Shown: piece after piece, positions 7,573 through 13,571 of the stretch | How the letters are laid out: each line of letters opens with the position of its first letter | Numbering within the stretch: the first letter of the stretch is position 1 | NCBI GenBank assembly: GCA_937910255.1 | Contig: CALEOQ010000016.1 | Location: 1-13,571 of the forward strand | DNA length: 13,571 bases | Source: an uncultured Caulobacteraceae bacterium | GTDB lineage: Bacteria > Pseudomonadota > Alphaproteobacteria > Caulobacterales > Caulobacteraceae | Reading direction: 5' to 3' | Made by a program: the position numbers and the translations under genes | The notes under the pieces: model-generated | What the model saw: the letters and a program-made list of their open reading frames with translations, nothing else | Told to the model about the DNA's origin: nothing | The model's database searches: none

Positions 7573-8595
7573 ATGAAAATATTGGTCTATAGTCACGTAT
7601 TCCACCCCATGGTGGGCGGCATTGAGACGATGTCGATAGTTCTAGCTGAAGAATTCCAGAATCTCGGCCATGAGGTTCGCGTCGTCACGCCTGTTCCGAG
7701 CGATGCGTCTGATAACTTTAGCTTCTCCGTTATCCGCGATGCGTCGACTGCTTCGCTCTGCCGTCAGATCAATTGGGCAGATACAATCCTCGTAAATAAT
7801 GTCAGTGCGAGAGTTGTCGCACTTCTTATTGGCTTTCATAGACCGTTCGTAGTCAGACATGCCACCTGGATCAGATCACCCGATGGGCGGCTCAGATGGC
7901 GCGACCGTATTAAGCAGCGGTTGCTGCGCTTTGGCTCAGGCATATCTAACAGTAACGCTATGGCTTCCCATATTAAGTCCCCCTCGGTCGTGGTCGAGAA
8001 TTGTTATAATGATCACGTATTTAGTATGGGCCGCAGTGCTCCCGAGCGAGACATTGTCTTTGCTGGCCGATTGGTAAGCGACAAGGGCGTTGATATTCTT
8101 CTTAGGGCTATCCATTTGCTTTCGCATGAAGGGATTAGCGCAAGCTTGACAATTGTGGGCGACGGCCCTGAGCGCGCATCCTTAGAAAATCTGAGCGCCG
8201 AACTCGGGTTGACTGACCACGTGCAGTTTCTTGGCCGACTGCTGCCGTCCGCACTAGCATCCACCTTCCGCGATCATCGGATTGCGGCCTTTCCTTCAAT
8301 CTGGGATGAGCCCTTTGGCATTGTGGCTCTGGAGGCGGCGGCTTGCGGCTGTTTTGTCATCGGTTCGGACGGCGGGGGCCTCAGCGACGCTATAGGCCCC
8401 TGTGGGGTGACGTTTCGGAACGGCGATGTGGAAGCGCTAGCGGGCACGGTTCGGGACGCGCTAACCAAGAGATGGGAAGCATGTGAGGCGTGTCACGCTC
8501 ATTTGAGAGCTCATACTCGAGTGGCTGTGGCAACGAGATACCTAGAGGTTCTGTATGCCAATAGAAGGAAACGCGCGACAGGTGGGATTGGATGA
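7573..8595 (+). CDS. GT4 family glycosyltransferase
   Basis: Encodes 340 residues with a GT-B fold. The N-terminal domain opens with MKILVYSHVFHPMVGGIET, where GGIE (15-18) is the glycine-rich loop typical of GT4 enzymes, followed by GHEVRVVTP (32-40). The donor domain begins at FAGRLVSDKGVDILL (163-177), with IVGDGPER at 194-201 and the catalytic E-x7-E as E246 and E254 in DEPFGIVALEAAACG. It should add one sugar with retention of anomeric configuration to the lipid-linked intermediate. The start at 7573 has a good ribosome site and begins at the first conserved strand. It follows the flippase by 38 bases, the longest gap in the AT-rich core, and ends in an ATGA overlap with the polymerase gene. 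It shares the AT-rich composition of the flippase, so these probably arrived together. Donor and acceptor are unknown. Confidence 0.88.
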   Translation: MKILVYSHVFHPMVGGIETMSIVLAEEFQNLGHEVRVVTPVPSDASDNFSFSVIRDASTASLCRQINWADTILVNNVSARVVALLIGFHRPFVVRHATWIRSPDGRLRWRDRIKQRLLRFGSGISNSNAMASHIKSPSVVVENCYNDHVFSMGRSAPERDIVFAGRLVSDKGVDILLRAIHLLSHEGISASLTIVGDGPERASLENLSAELGLTDHVQFLGRLLPSALASTFRDHRIAAFPSIWDEPFGIVALEAAACGCFVIGSDGGGLSDAIGPCGVTFRNGDVEALAGTVRDALTKRWEACEACHAHLRAHTRVAVATRYLEVLYANRRKRATGGIG

Positions 8596-9977
8596 CGACG
8601 TATATCGCCAGACGCCTGAACGATCCAACAATGATCCGACCTGGGCATGAGCAGGCCTCAACGCTATTTTCTGCGGGAGGTTTAGCACTGCTTTTTTTTC
8701 TTCTTCTGCCTGCTGAAGGAGTTCTGAGGAAGTGGCTTTTTGTCAATTTTGAATCTATTATTGGTTTTGTTCGCGATCCAGTCCTCCTCCTGATCTATAT
8801 TTCTTATTTCTCCCGGCTTCGCCGAGTACCCGTCTGGTTAAGGCTGTATATTTTCTTCGGCGGCGCTCTTACTGTTTACGCCCTCACAATTTCGCTCATT
8901 GGAAATATTCATCCCGCGGTTACCTTTCTAGGATTGAGGGGTTACGTACTGTACGTGCCATTAGCATTCATACTGGCTGAGGTATGGACCCATGCCGACT
9001 TCCGGCGCTTTATTGTGGTCTGCCTCTGGATCTCGATTCCCATCGCTCTGCTTGTCTTCATTCAGTTCAGTTCGCCGGTGGCGCACTGGATTAACAAGGG
9101 GACATCGGACGATATGGAGGGACGATTTACGGTTGCGTTCGGTATTGTCCGTCCCTACGGACCGTTCACCTTCGCCCAAGCTCAGAACACCTTTGCGGCG
9201 ATGATGACAGCCCTCTGGCTGGTCGCTTGGGAGAAGCGCAGGGCGTTCAGCTTGCCGCTTCCTCTGCTGTGGGCGGGCGGATTCGCGACCTTAACGATGG
9301 GCGCGCTCAGCGGTGGCCGGACCTTTTTTGGCGGGGCAATCCTGATTGGCCTCGCCTATGTCGTCGCGGGACTGTCTTCCAGGGATGCGCGTCAAGGTGT
9401 GACTCGGTTGACAAGGATAGTGCTGGCGACATTGGCCTTTCTATTCGTTTTCATCGTTGTCTTCCCTCGATCTTTCGACGCTATGTCCAGCCGCCAAGCC
9501 GCTGCAGTCTCTCACGAAGGCTCGACCTTGGGTCGTATCCTAAGCTGGTTCACCGACATTCTAGAACCGATGCAGACAGCCCCCTTCTTCGGCCATGGTC
9601 TCGGTGCGGGTTCCAACGCCGCGTTGAGGCTGTCGGGGGAGAGCTCATTCATGTACGGCGAGACCGAATGGGGGCGGATCATCAATGAGGCCGGACCCTT
9701 GGTGGGGCTTCTGGTCATTCTTGCCCGTATCGGGTTCACCGTCTGGATGGGATGGTATTGTCTCGCGGTCAACCGACGCACAGGTGATGGAACGCCACTG
9801 ATTCTTTTCGGATTCTGCAGCTATTTGACCCTCATCGCCCAGACCACGGGACAGAACCAACTGCTGAGCTTCTGCTGGTTTTCCGTGGGTCTAACGCTTT
9901 GTCTGGGCCGGTTGGCGGAGATGAGACTGCGCCCTCGTCCCTCCTGCGCTAAATCCCAGAAGGGACAACGCCCATGA
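8592..9977 (+). CDS. Wzy-like O-antigen/exopolysaccharide polymerase (O-antigen ligase family membrane protein)
   Basis: A 461-residue polytopic membrane protein. Hydrophobic segments are seen near 27-48, 58-75, 82-103, 112-130, 138-158, 196-212, 222-238, 244-261, 273-291, 366-387 and 402-440. There is a large loop at about 292-365 containing FFGHGLGAGSNA (332-343) and ETEWGRIINEAGPLVGLLV (357-375), the loop signature of Wzy polymerases and WaaL ligases ('G.G..s ... E....l.E.G..G'). The role is joining of lipid-linked repeat units in the periplasm; polymerase is likelier than ligase because a flippase and repeat-unit transferases share the operon. Start ATG overlaps the preceding stop and has AGGTGGG five bases upstream. 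Composition changes within the gene: 8701-8760 is about 38% GC but 9601-9660 about 65%. The last ~20 residues are polar and basic. Confidence 0.82.
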   Translation: MTTYIARRLNDPTMIRPGHEQASTLFSAGGLALLFFLLLPAEGVLRKWLFVNFESIIGFVRDPVLLLIYISYFSRLRRVPVWLRLYIFFGGALTVYALTISLIGNIHPAVTFLGLRGYVLYVPLAFILAEVWTHADFRRFIVVCLWISIPIALLVFIQFSSPVAHWINKGTSDDMEGRFTVAFGIVRPYGPFTFAQAQNTFAAMMTALWLVAWEKRRAFSLPLPLLWAGGFATLTMGALSGGRTFFGGAILIGLAYVVAGLSSRDARQGVTRLTRIVLATLAFLFVFIVVFPRSFDAMSSRQAAAVSHEGSTLGRILSWFTDILEPMQTAPFFGHGLGAGSNAALRLSGESSFMYGETEWGRIINEAGPLVGLLVILARIGFTVWMGWYCLAVNRRTGDGTPLILFGFCSYLTLIAQTTGQNQLLSFCWFSVGLTLCLGRLAEMRLRPRPSCAKSQKGQRP

Positions 9978-11137
9978 AGGTCGTACTCTCCACGGCGGGC
10001 CGGTTCCACATGTTCGCCCTGGCGCGGGAACTGGAGCGCTATGGTGTGTTGGAGTGTATCTACAGCGGCTTTCCCTGGACCGCCCTGAAGCGGGAGCGGT
10101 TGGACCGGGCGCGGGTCAAGACCTTCCCCTATGTTCGGCCCTTTCAAATGCTCTCCGGCCGCTTGCCTGTGCCGATCCCGCGCGGGGCCATTGAGACTGT
10201 CCATCATCTGTCCCTGACCACCCTGGACACATATGTCCGAGCGACCCTGCCGGAATGCGATGTGTTCGTGGGCCATGAAGGGGCCGGTTTGTGGAGCGGG
10301 CGTGCGGCGCAGGGGCGCGGCATCCGCTACGTCTGTGATCGGGGTTGCAGCCACATGGGCTGGAAGGAAACCCTGCTAGAAGAAGAATATGACCGCGTCG
10401 GCCTGCTGTATCCGGGGCGCCCGCGCACCTATGACCGCGAGATCGCCGAATATGAGGCGGCAAATCTGATCGTGGTCCCATCCGGATTCGCGCGAGACTC
10501 CTTCATCGCTTCGGGCATTTCGCCCGCCCGGGTCGCCACCGTGCCTTATGGCGTCAACCTGGACAATTTTCATCCTGTCGGGCGGGAGCGGTCAGAAAGA
10601 TTTGACGTCCTGTTCGTGGGCGGGTTGTCGGTCAGGAAGGGTGCCCATGACCTGTTTTCAGCCTTTGACCGCCTTAGCCACCCCCATAAGCGTTTGACTG
10701 TGGCCGGTACGATCTCAGCAGAGATCCGGGAGGCTCTTTCCGGTCCGTTGGGGCGGCCCGATGTTCGCGTGATGGGCCCCGTGCCGCATCTGAGCCTCAA
10801 AGCGCTGATGACCAATAGCGACGTTCTAGTTCTTCCCAGCATCGAAGATGGATTTGGCATGGTACTGGTGGAAGCCCTCGCTTGCGGCTGTCCTATCATC
10901 GCGACGACGAATACGGGCGGTCCCGACCTCATCACCGACGGTGTCGAAGGCAATATCGTTCCGATCCGGGCGCCGGATTATATCGCCGAACGGCTCCAGA
11001 GGCTTGCAGACGATCCCGATTTACAGAAGCAAATGAGTCGGTCCGCCGCCCTCAAGGCGCGTGCGATCGGGGGCTGGCGGGACTATGGAACGGCGATGGT
11101 GGCAACCTATGAGTCGCTGCTCGGAGGTCGCTCATGA
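9974..11137 (+). CDS. GT4 family glycosyltransferase
   Basis: Encodes 387 residues. The N-terminal half (STAGRFHMFALARELERYG, 6-24, then a region without familiar motifs up to about 160) is a divergent acceptor domain, with HEGAGLWSGRAAQ at 101-113. The donor domain is clear: VVPSGFARDSF at 167-177, VPYGVNLDNFHP at 190-201, FVGGLSVRKGAHDL at 214-227, and DGFGMVLVEALACGCPII at 292-309. In the usual E-x7-E motif the first glutamate is replaced by Asp292, with Glu291 just before it; Glu300 is the second. It should transfer a sugar to the growing repeat unit. AGAAGGGA lies eight bases before the ATG, and ATGA overlaps occur at both ends. Which sugar it adds cannot be told from sequence. Confidence 0.87.
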   Translation: MKVVLSTAGRFHMFALARELERYGVLECIYSGFPWTALKRERLDRARVKTFPYVRPFQMLSGRLPVPIPRGAIETVHHLSLTTLDTYVRATLPECDVFVGHEGAGLWSGRAAQGRGIRYVCDRGCSHMGWKETLLEEEYDRVGLLYPGRPRTYDREIAEYEAANLIVVPSGFARDSFIASGISPARVATVPYGVNLDNFHPVGRERSERFDVLFVGGLSVRKGAHDLFSAFDRLSHPHKRLTVAGTISAEIREALSGPLGRPDVRVMGPVPHLSLKALMTNSDVLVLPSIEDGFGMVLVEALACGCPIIATTNTGGPDLITDGVEGNIVPIRAPDYIAERLQRLADDPDLQKQMSRSAALKARAIGGWRDYGTAMVATYESLLGGRS

Positions 11138-12219
11138 CCCAGCCCTCCGTCCTCTTCCTCGGCTTGGCGACCTACAGCCGTGTCGGCGGGCTGCAGAATT
11201 TCAATCGCCGGGTGATCGCCAATCTAGGCGCCCTTGCCGCCAAGGGCGCGGTCCGCGAGGCTGTGGTTCACCTGATGGATGACCACGCTGAGGATCTGCC
11301 GGAGATTCCCGGCGTGACGCTCTGTGGCCTTGGTCGCAACCGCCTGGCCCTGATCCGCCGGACCCTGACGGCCAGCCGGTCGGCAGATGTCCTGCTGGTA
11401 GGGCATATCAACCTGCTGTTCGTGGCCTGGCTGGTTAGGCTGCTGCGGCCAGGCCTCAGGACGGTGCTGTTTGTCCACGGCGACGAGGTATGGAACGACG
11501 CCCTGCGGCCGCGCCGCAGACATGAACCCTGGATGCTGCGGTGCATCGACCGGATCGCCTCGGTCAGCGCCTATACCGCTCGGATCATGGGGGAACAGTA
11601 CCGGGCGCCGGCCGACCGGTTCGTGATCTTTCCCAACGCCATCGATGATTTCGCCGACCCGCCGCGGCGCGAAATGCGAGGCCGCCACATCCTGTGCGTG
11701 ACCCGTATCGGTGACGGCGACCGACGCAAACATGTCGATCAGCTGATCCGTGCTGTCGGCCTACTGCGCGACCGGGGCCGGCCGGCCACCCTCACCCATG
11801 TCGGAGACGGGGCGCTCCGGGGCGAGCTGGAGGCCCTGGCCCGCGCGCTTTCCATTGACGAGGCGGTTCGGTTCGCCGGGCGGGTGACCGACGAGGATCT
11901 AGCCCGGCTCTATGCCGAGGCCGATGTCTTCGCCCTGCCGTCGTCCAAGGAGGGGTTCGGAATCGTCTATCTGGAGGCCTGGAGTCACGGCCTTCCGGTA
12001 TTGTGCGGCACGCGGGGCGCCCCGCACGAAATCATCGAGGACGGGGTCGACGGCCTTATCGCCAATGAGGACGATCCGGGCGACCTCGCCGACAAACTGG
12101 ACGACCTGCTGTCACGCCCGGATGCGGCCGCGATGGGCCGCTGCGGGCTGGACAAGGTCCGCGCCTGTTATTCAAACGCCAACGCCCTGGACAATCTGCG
12201 CCGACTGGTCACGGCATGA
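11134..12219 (+). CDS. GT4 family glycosyltransferase
   Basis: Encodes 361 residues. The acceptor domain begins LFLGLATYSRVGGLQNFNRRV (residues 7-27; the glycine-rich GGLQ is at 18-21), with LLVGHINLLF at 87-96 and LFVHGDEVW at 112-120. The donor domain has CVTRIGDGDRRKHVDQLI (188-205), HVGDGALRGELE (222-233), FAGRVTDEDLARLYAEADVF (247-266) and the catalytic E273 and E281 in KEGFGIVYLEAWSHGLPV. Expected to act at the cytoplasmic face on the lipid-linked oligosaccharide. GGAGGT five bases before the start is the strongest ribosome site in the window. ATGA overlaps join it to both neighbours. Composition returns to the GC-rich background. Donor and linkage are not assigned. Confidence 0.9.
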   Translation: MTQPSVLFLGLATYSRVGGLQNFNRRVIANLGALAAKGAVREAVVHLMDDHAEDLPEIPGVTLCGLGRNRLALIRRTLTASRSADVLLVGHINLLFVAWLVRLLRPGLRTVLFVHGDEVWNDALRPRRRHEPWMLRCIDRIASVSAYTARIMGEQYRAPADRFVIFPNAIDDFADPPRREMRGRHILCVTRIGDGDRRKHVDQLIRAVGLLRDRGRPATLTHVGDGALRGELEALARALSIDEAVRFAGRVTDEDLARLYAEADVFALPSSKEGFGIVYLEAWSHGLPVLCGTRGAPHEIIEDGVDGLIANEDDPGDLADKLDDLLSRPDAAAMGRCGLDKVRACYSNANALDNLRRLVTA

Positions 12220-13409
12220 AACTCCTCGAAATCATAGCCTCCGTTGACCCCGCCGGCGGGGGGCCGCTCGAGGGCATCATTCGTCAGGACGCCGCCTGTC
12301 GCGCGGCCGGCCAATCCGTGGTGCGGGAGTTGGTCACCCTGGACCCGCCGGGCTCGCCCTTCCTCGTCGACTTCCCAATGACGGTGCACGCCTTGGGGCG
12401 CCCCCAGTCGGGCGCAGGCGATCCGCTGAGGCGCGCCCTAGACCACTGGGGCTATACGCCCGACCTGGCGCCCTGGCTGCGGGAGAACATCAGCCGCTAC
12501 GACGCCGTGATCGTTAATGGCCTCTGGAATTACGCGCCCTTCGCGGCCTCCCGCGTCCTGCCTGGCAGCTCCACACCCTACTTCGTCTTCACCCACGGCA
12601 TGATGGATCCGTGGTTCAAACAAACCTATCCCCTGAAGCACCTCGCCAAGCAGGCGTTCTGGCTGATCAGCGAAGGCCGCCTTCTGGCCGGCGCGCGTTC
12701 GGTGTTTTTCACCTGCGAGGAGGAGCGGCGCAAGGCGCGCGGGCAGTTTCTAGGCCACTCGAAGTACAGTGAGACGGTGGTCGGCTATGGCGCCGTGGCC
12801 CCGCCGCCCCGCGCGCCAGCCCTGGACGCTGCGTTCCGCGCCGCCACGCCCGGCCTCGGGGAGCGCGACTATCTGCTCTTTCTAAGCCGGATTCACCCCA
12901 AGAAGGGATGCGATCTGCTGATTGAGGCCTTCGCCAAGGTGGCGAGTGAGCGGCCCCACATCGATCTGGTCATGACCGGGCCGGACCAGACGGGTTGGCG
13001 CCCAGAGCTGGAAGCCCTGGCCGAGCGCCTGGGCGTCGCCACCCGTGTGCACTGGACCGGACCGCTGTACGGCGACGCAAAGTGGGGCGCGCTCTATGGG
13101 GCGCAAGCCTTCGCCCTGCCCTCTCATCAGGAAAATTTTGGTATCGCCGTCGCCGAGGCCCTGGGCTGCGGCACGCCTGTTCTCATCTCTAACCAGGTGG
13201 ACATCTGGCGGGAGATTGCGAAGGCCGGGGCCGGGTTGGTCGAGCCAGACACCGTAGACGGCGCCACGGCCCTATTGCAGCGCTGGTTTGATCTGCCTGC
13301 TGCGCGCAGGGCTGCCATGAGCGCAACCGCTGTGGAACTGTTTAACGCTCAGTTCAATGTCGGCCGGACAGGCCCAGCCCTCATCAGGACGATTCAGGAG
13401 TTGCTATGA
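12216..13409 (+). CDS. GT4 family glycosyltransferase
   Basis: Encodes 397 residues. It opens with KLLEIIASVDPAGGGPLEG (2-20), a GGG-containing acceptor-loop variant seen in one subgroup of GT4 enzymes. THGMMDPWFKQTYPLKHLAKQ (126-146) is a second hallmark of that subgroup, in which an HGM-DPW segment follows the 'VNGLWNY' strand (100-106). The donor domain starts at LFLSRIHPKKGCDLLIEAF (221-239), with VMTGPDQTGW at 252-261 and the catalytic E306 and E314 in ENFGIAVAEALGCGTPV. It should add one sugar to the repeat unit. ATGA overlaps link it to the gene before it and to the interrupted gene after it. Length is complete and GC is high. Specificity is unknown. Confidence 0.9.
   Translation: MKLLEIIASVDPAGGGPLEGIIRQDAACRAAGQSVVRELVTLDPPGSPFLVDFPMTVHALGRPQSGAGDPLRRALDHWGYTPDLAPWLRENISRYDAVIVNGLWNYAPFAASRVLPGSSTPYFVFTHGMMDPWFKQTYPLKHLAKQAFWLISEGRLLAGARSVFFTCEEERRKARGQFLGHSKYSETVVGYGAVAPPPRAPALDAAFRAATPGLGERDYLLFLSRIHPKKGCDLLIEAFAKVASERPHIDLVMTGPDQTGWRPELEALAERLGVATRVHWTGPLYGDAKWGALYGAQAFALPSHQENFGIAVAEALGCGTPVLISNQVDIWREIAKAGAGLVEPDTVDGATALLQRWFDLPAARRAAMSATAVELFNAQFNVGRTGPALIRTIQELL
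13396..13400 (+). promoter_or_regulatory. Ribosome binding site of the interrupted last gene
   Basis: AGGAG ends five bases before the ATG at 13406 and supports a genuine gene start there, even though only 18 native codons remain. Confidence 0.55.
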
Positions 13410-13459
13410 GCGACATTCTTGACGCCGCTTTTACGAATCCACGGGAGGGTGGGGCGACC
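13406..13459 (+). CDS. Start of a further gene, cut off by adapter sequence; possibly a WcaF-like acetyltransferase
   Basis: An ATG overlapping the previous stop (ATGA) with AGGAG upstream opens a frame that encodes MSDILDAAFTNPREGGAT before the sequence runs into an Illumina adapter at 13460. The operon evidently continues beyond this point. Eighteen residues are too few for assignment. The pattern 'ILDA....P.EGGA' recalls, from memory, the N-terminus of putative colanic-acid-type acetyltransferases (WcaF-like, left-handed beta-helix), which would suit the context, but this is a weak inference. The same frame stays open through the adapter to a TAG at 13538-13540, so a 44-residue product would be a chimera and not a real protein. 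Confidence 0.6.
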
Positions 13460-13523
13460 AGATCGGAAGAGCACACGTCTGAACTCCAGTCACGGCGTAA
13501 TCTCGTATGCCGTCTTCTGCTCG
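13460..13523 (+). other. Illumina TruSeq-type sequencing adapter with 6-base index (artefact)
   Basis: The run starts with AGATCGGAAGAGC and continues through the familiar 'read 1' 3' adapter to CCAGTCAC at 13493. A 6-base index GGCGTA follows (13494-13499), then the P7 end beginning ATCTCGTATGCCG and finishing CTGCTCG, with one mismatch (C instead of T at 13522) from the canonical CTGCTTG. This is library-construction DNA, not genome. It was left untrimmed when a read shorter than the run length was assembled at the contig end. Confidence 0.98.
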
Positions 13524-13571
13524 AAAAAAAAAAATCATAGTCTCGCGTATCGCGCTTTGCACAGCACGACC
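13524..13571. other. Poly-A run and non-genomic read tail after the adapter
   Basis: Eleven A residues (13524-13534) directly follow the P7 end. This is the usual base call of a four-colour Illumina instrument once the template has ended. The remaining 37 bases (13535-13571) lie beyond the end of the template and show no coding or structural signal, so they are most likely noise or a chimeric join. They should not be treated as sequence adjacent to the operon. Confidence 0.85.

Noticed and set aside
8691..8700. Run of T in the polymerase gene as a possible frameshift or phase-variation site
   Set aside because: Only eight T in a Leu/Phe-rich membrane helix; the frame is intact on both sides and one run alone does not indicate phase variation.
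13535..13571. The 37-base tail as genomic sequence or a second gene fragment
   Set aside because: It follows adapter and poly-A, so it is beyond the end of the sequenced template; nothing supports a genomic origin next to this locus.

Overview
The window reads as one end of a bacterial exopolysaccharide or surface-glycan biosynthesis locus. High GC, strong preference for C- or G-ending codons and the protein styles (ExoY-like priming transferase, CysQ of the 'GD...LSEE' subtype, WcaI/Gmd/Fcl) suggest an alphaproteobacterium, plausibly Caulobacterales. That placement is inference: there is no rRNA or other phylogenetic marker here. All genes lie on the + strand and are packed end to end. Six ATGA junctions and one GTGA junction give 4-base stop/start overlaps, so a single translationally coupled transcript is likely. 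No terminator, tRNA, CRISPR array, IS element or clear promoter was found, and no intergenic stretch exceeds about 80 bases.

Layout. (1) 1-129: C-terminal end of a polyprenyl-phosphate sugar-phosphate transferase (priming enzyme). (2) 211-954: CysQ-type bisphosphate nucleotidase. (3) 956-1939: extended SDR nucleotide-sugar epimerase/dehydratase. (4) 1936-3261: WcaI-like GT4 glycosyltransferase. (5) 3285-4361: gmd. (6) 4351-5295: FkbM methyltransferase. (7) 5298-6254: fcl. (8) 6251-7534: Wzx-like flippase. (9) 7573-8595: GT4. (10) 8592-9977: Wzy-like polymerase/ligase. (11-13) 9974-11137, 11134-12219 and 12216-13409: three more GT4 enzymes. (14) 13406 onward: the first 18 codons of another gene, after which the native sequence stops.

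How it fits together: a priming transferase loads the first sugar-1-phosphate on undecaprenyl phosphate. Gmd and Fcl turn GDP-mannose into GDP-L-fucose, and five GT4 transferases extend the repeat unit. The FkbM enzyme may O-methylate a sugar. Wzx flips the lipid-linked unit and Wzy polymerises it. Composition is mosaic: gmd, fcl and the flanking transferases are GC-rich, while fkbM and the wzx-GT-wzy core are much more AT-rich. This is the usual signature of cassette exchange at surface-glycan loci.

The most important observation is technical. Bases 13460-13523 are an Illumina TruSeq-type adapter with a 6-base index, followed by poly-A and a 37-base tail. The last ~112 bases are therefore not genomic, and any short ORF called there is a chimera. 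I did not find an evidently new biological system; the biologically interesting points are the mosaic structure, the fkbM insertion between gmd and fcl, and a CysQ gene in a glycan operon.
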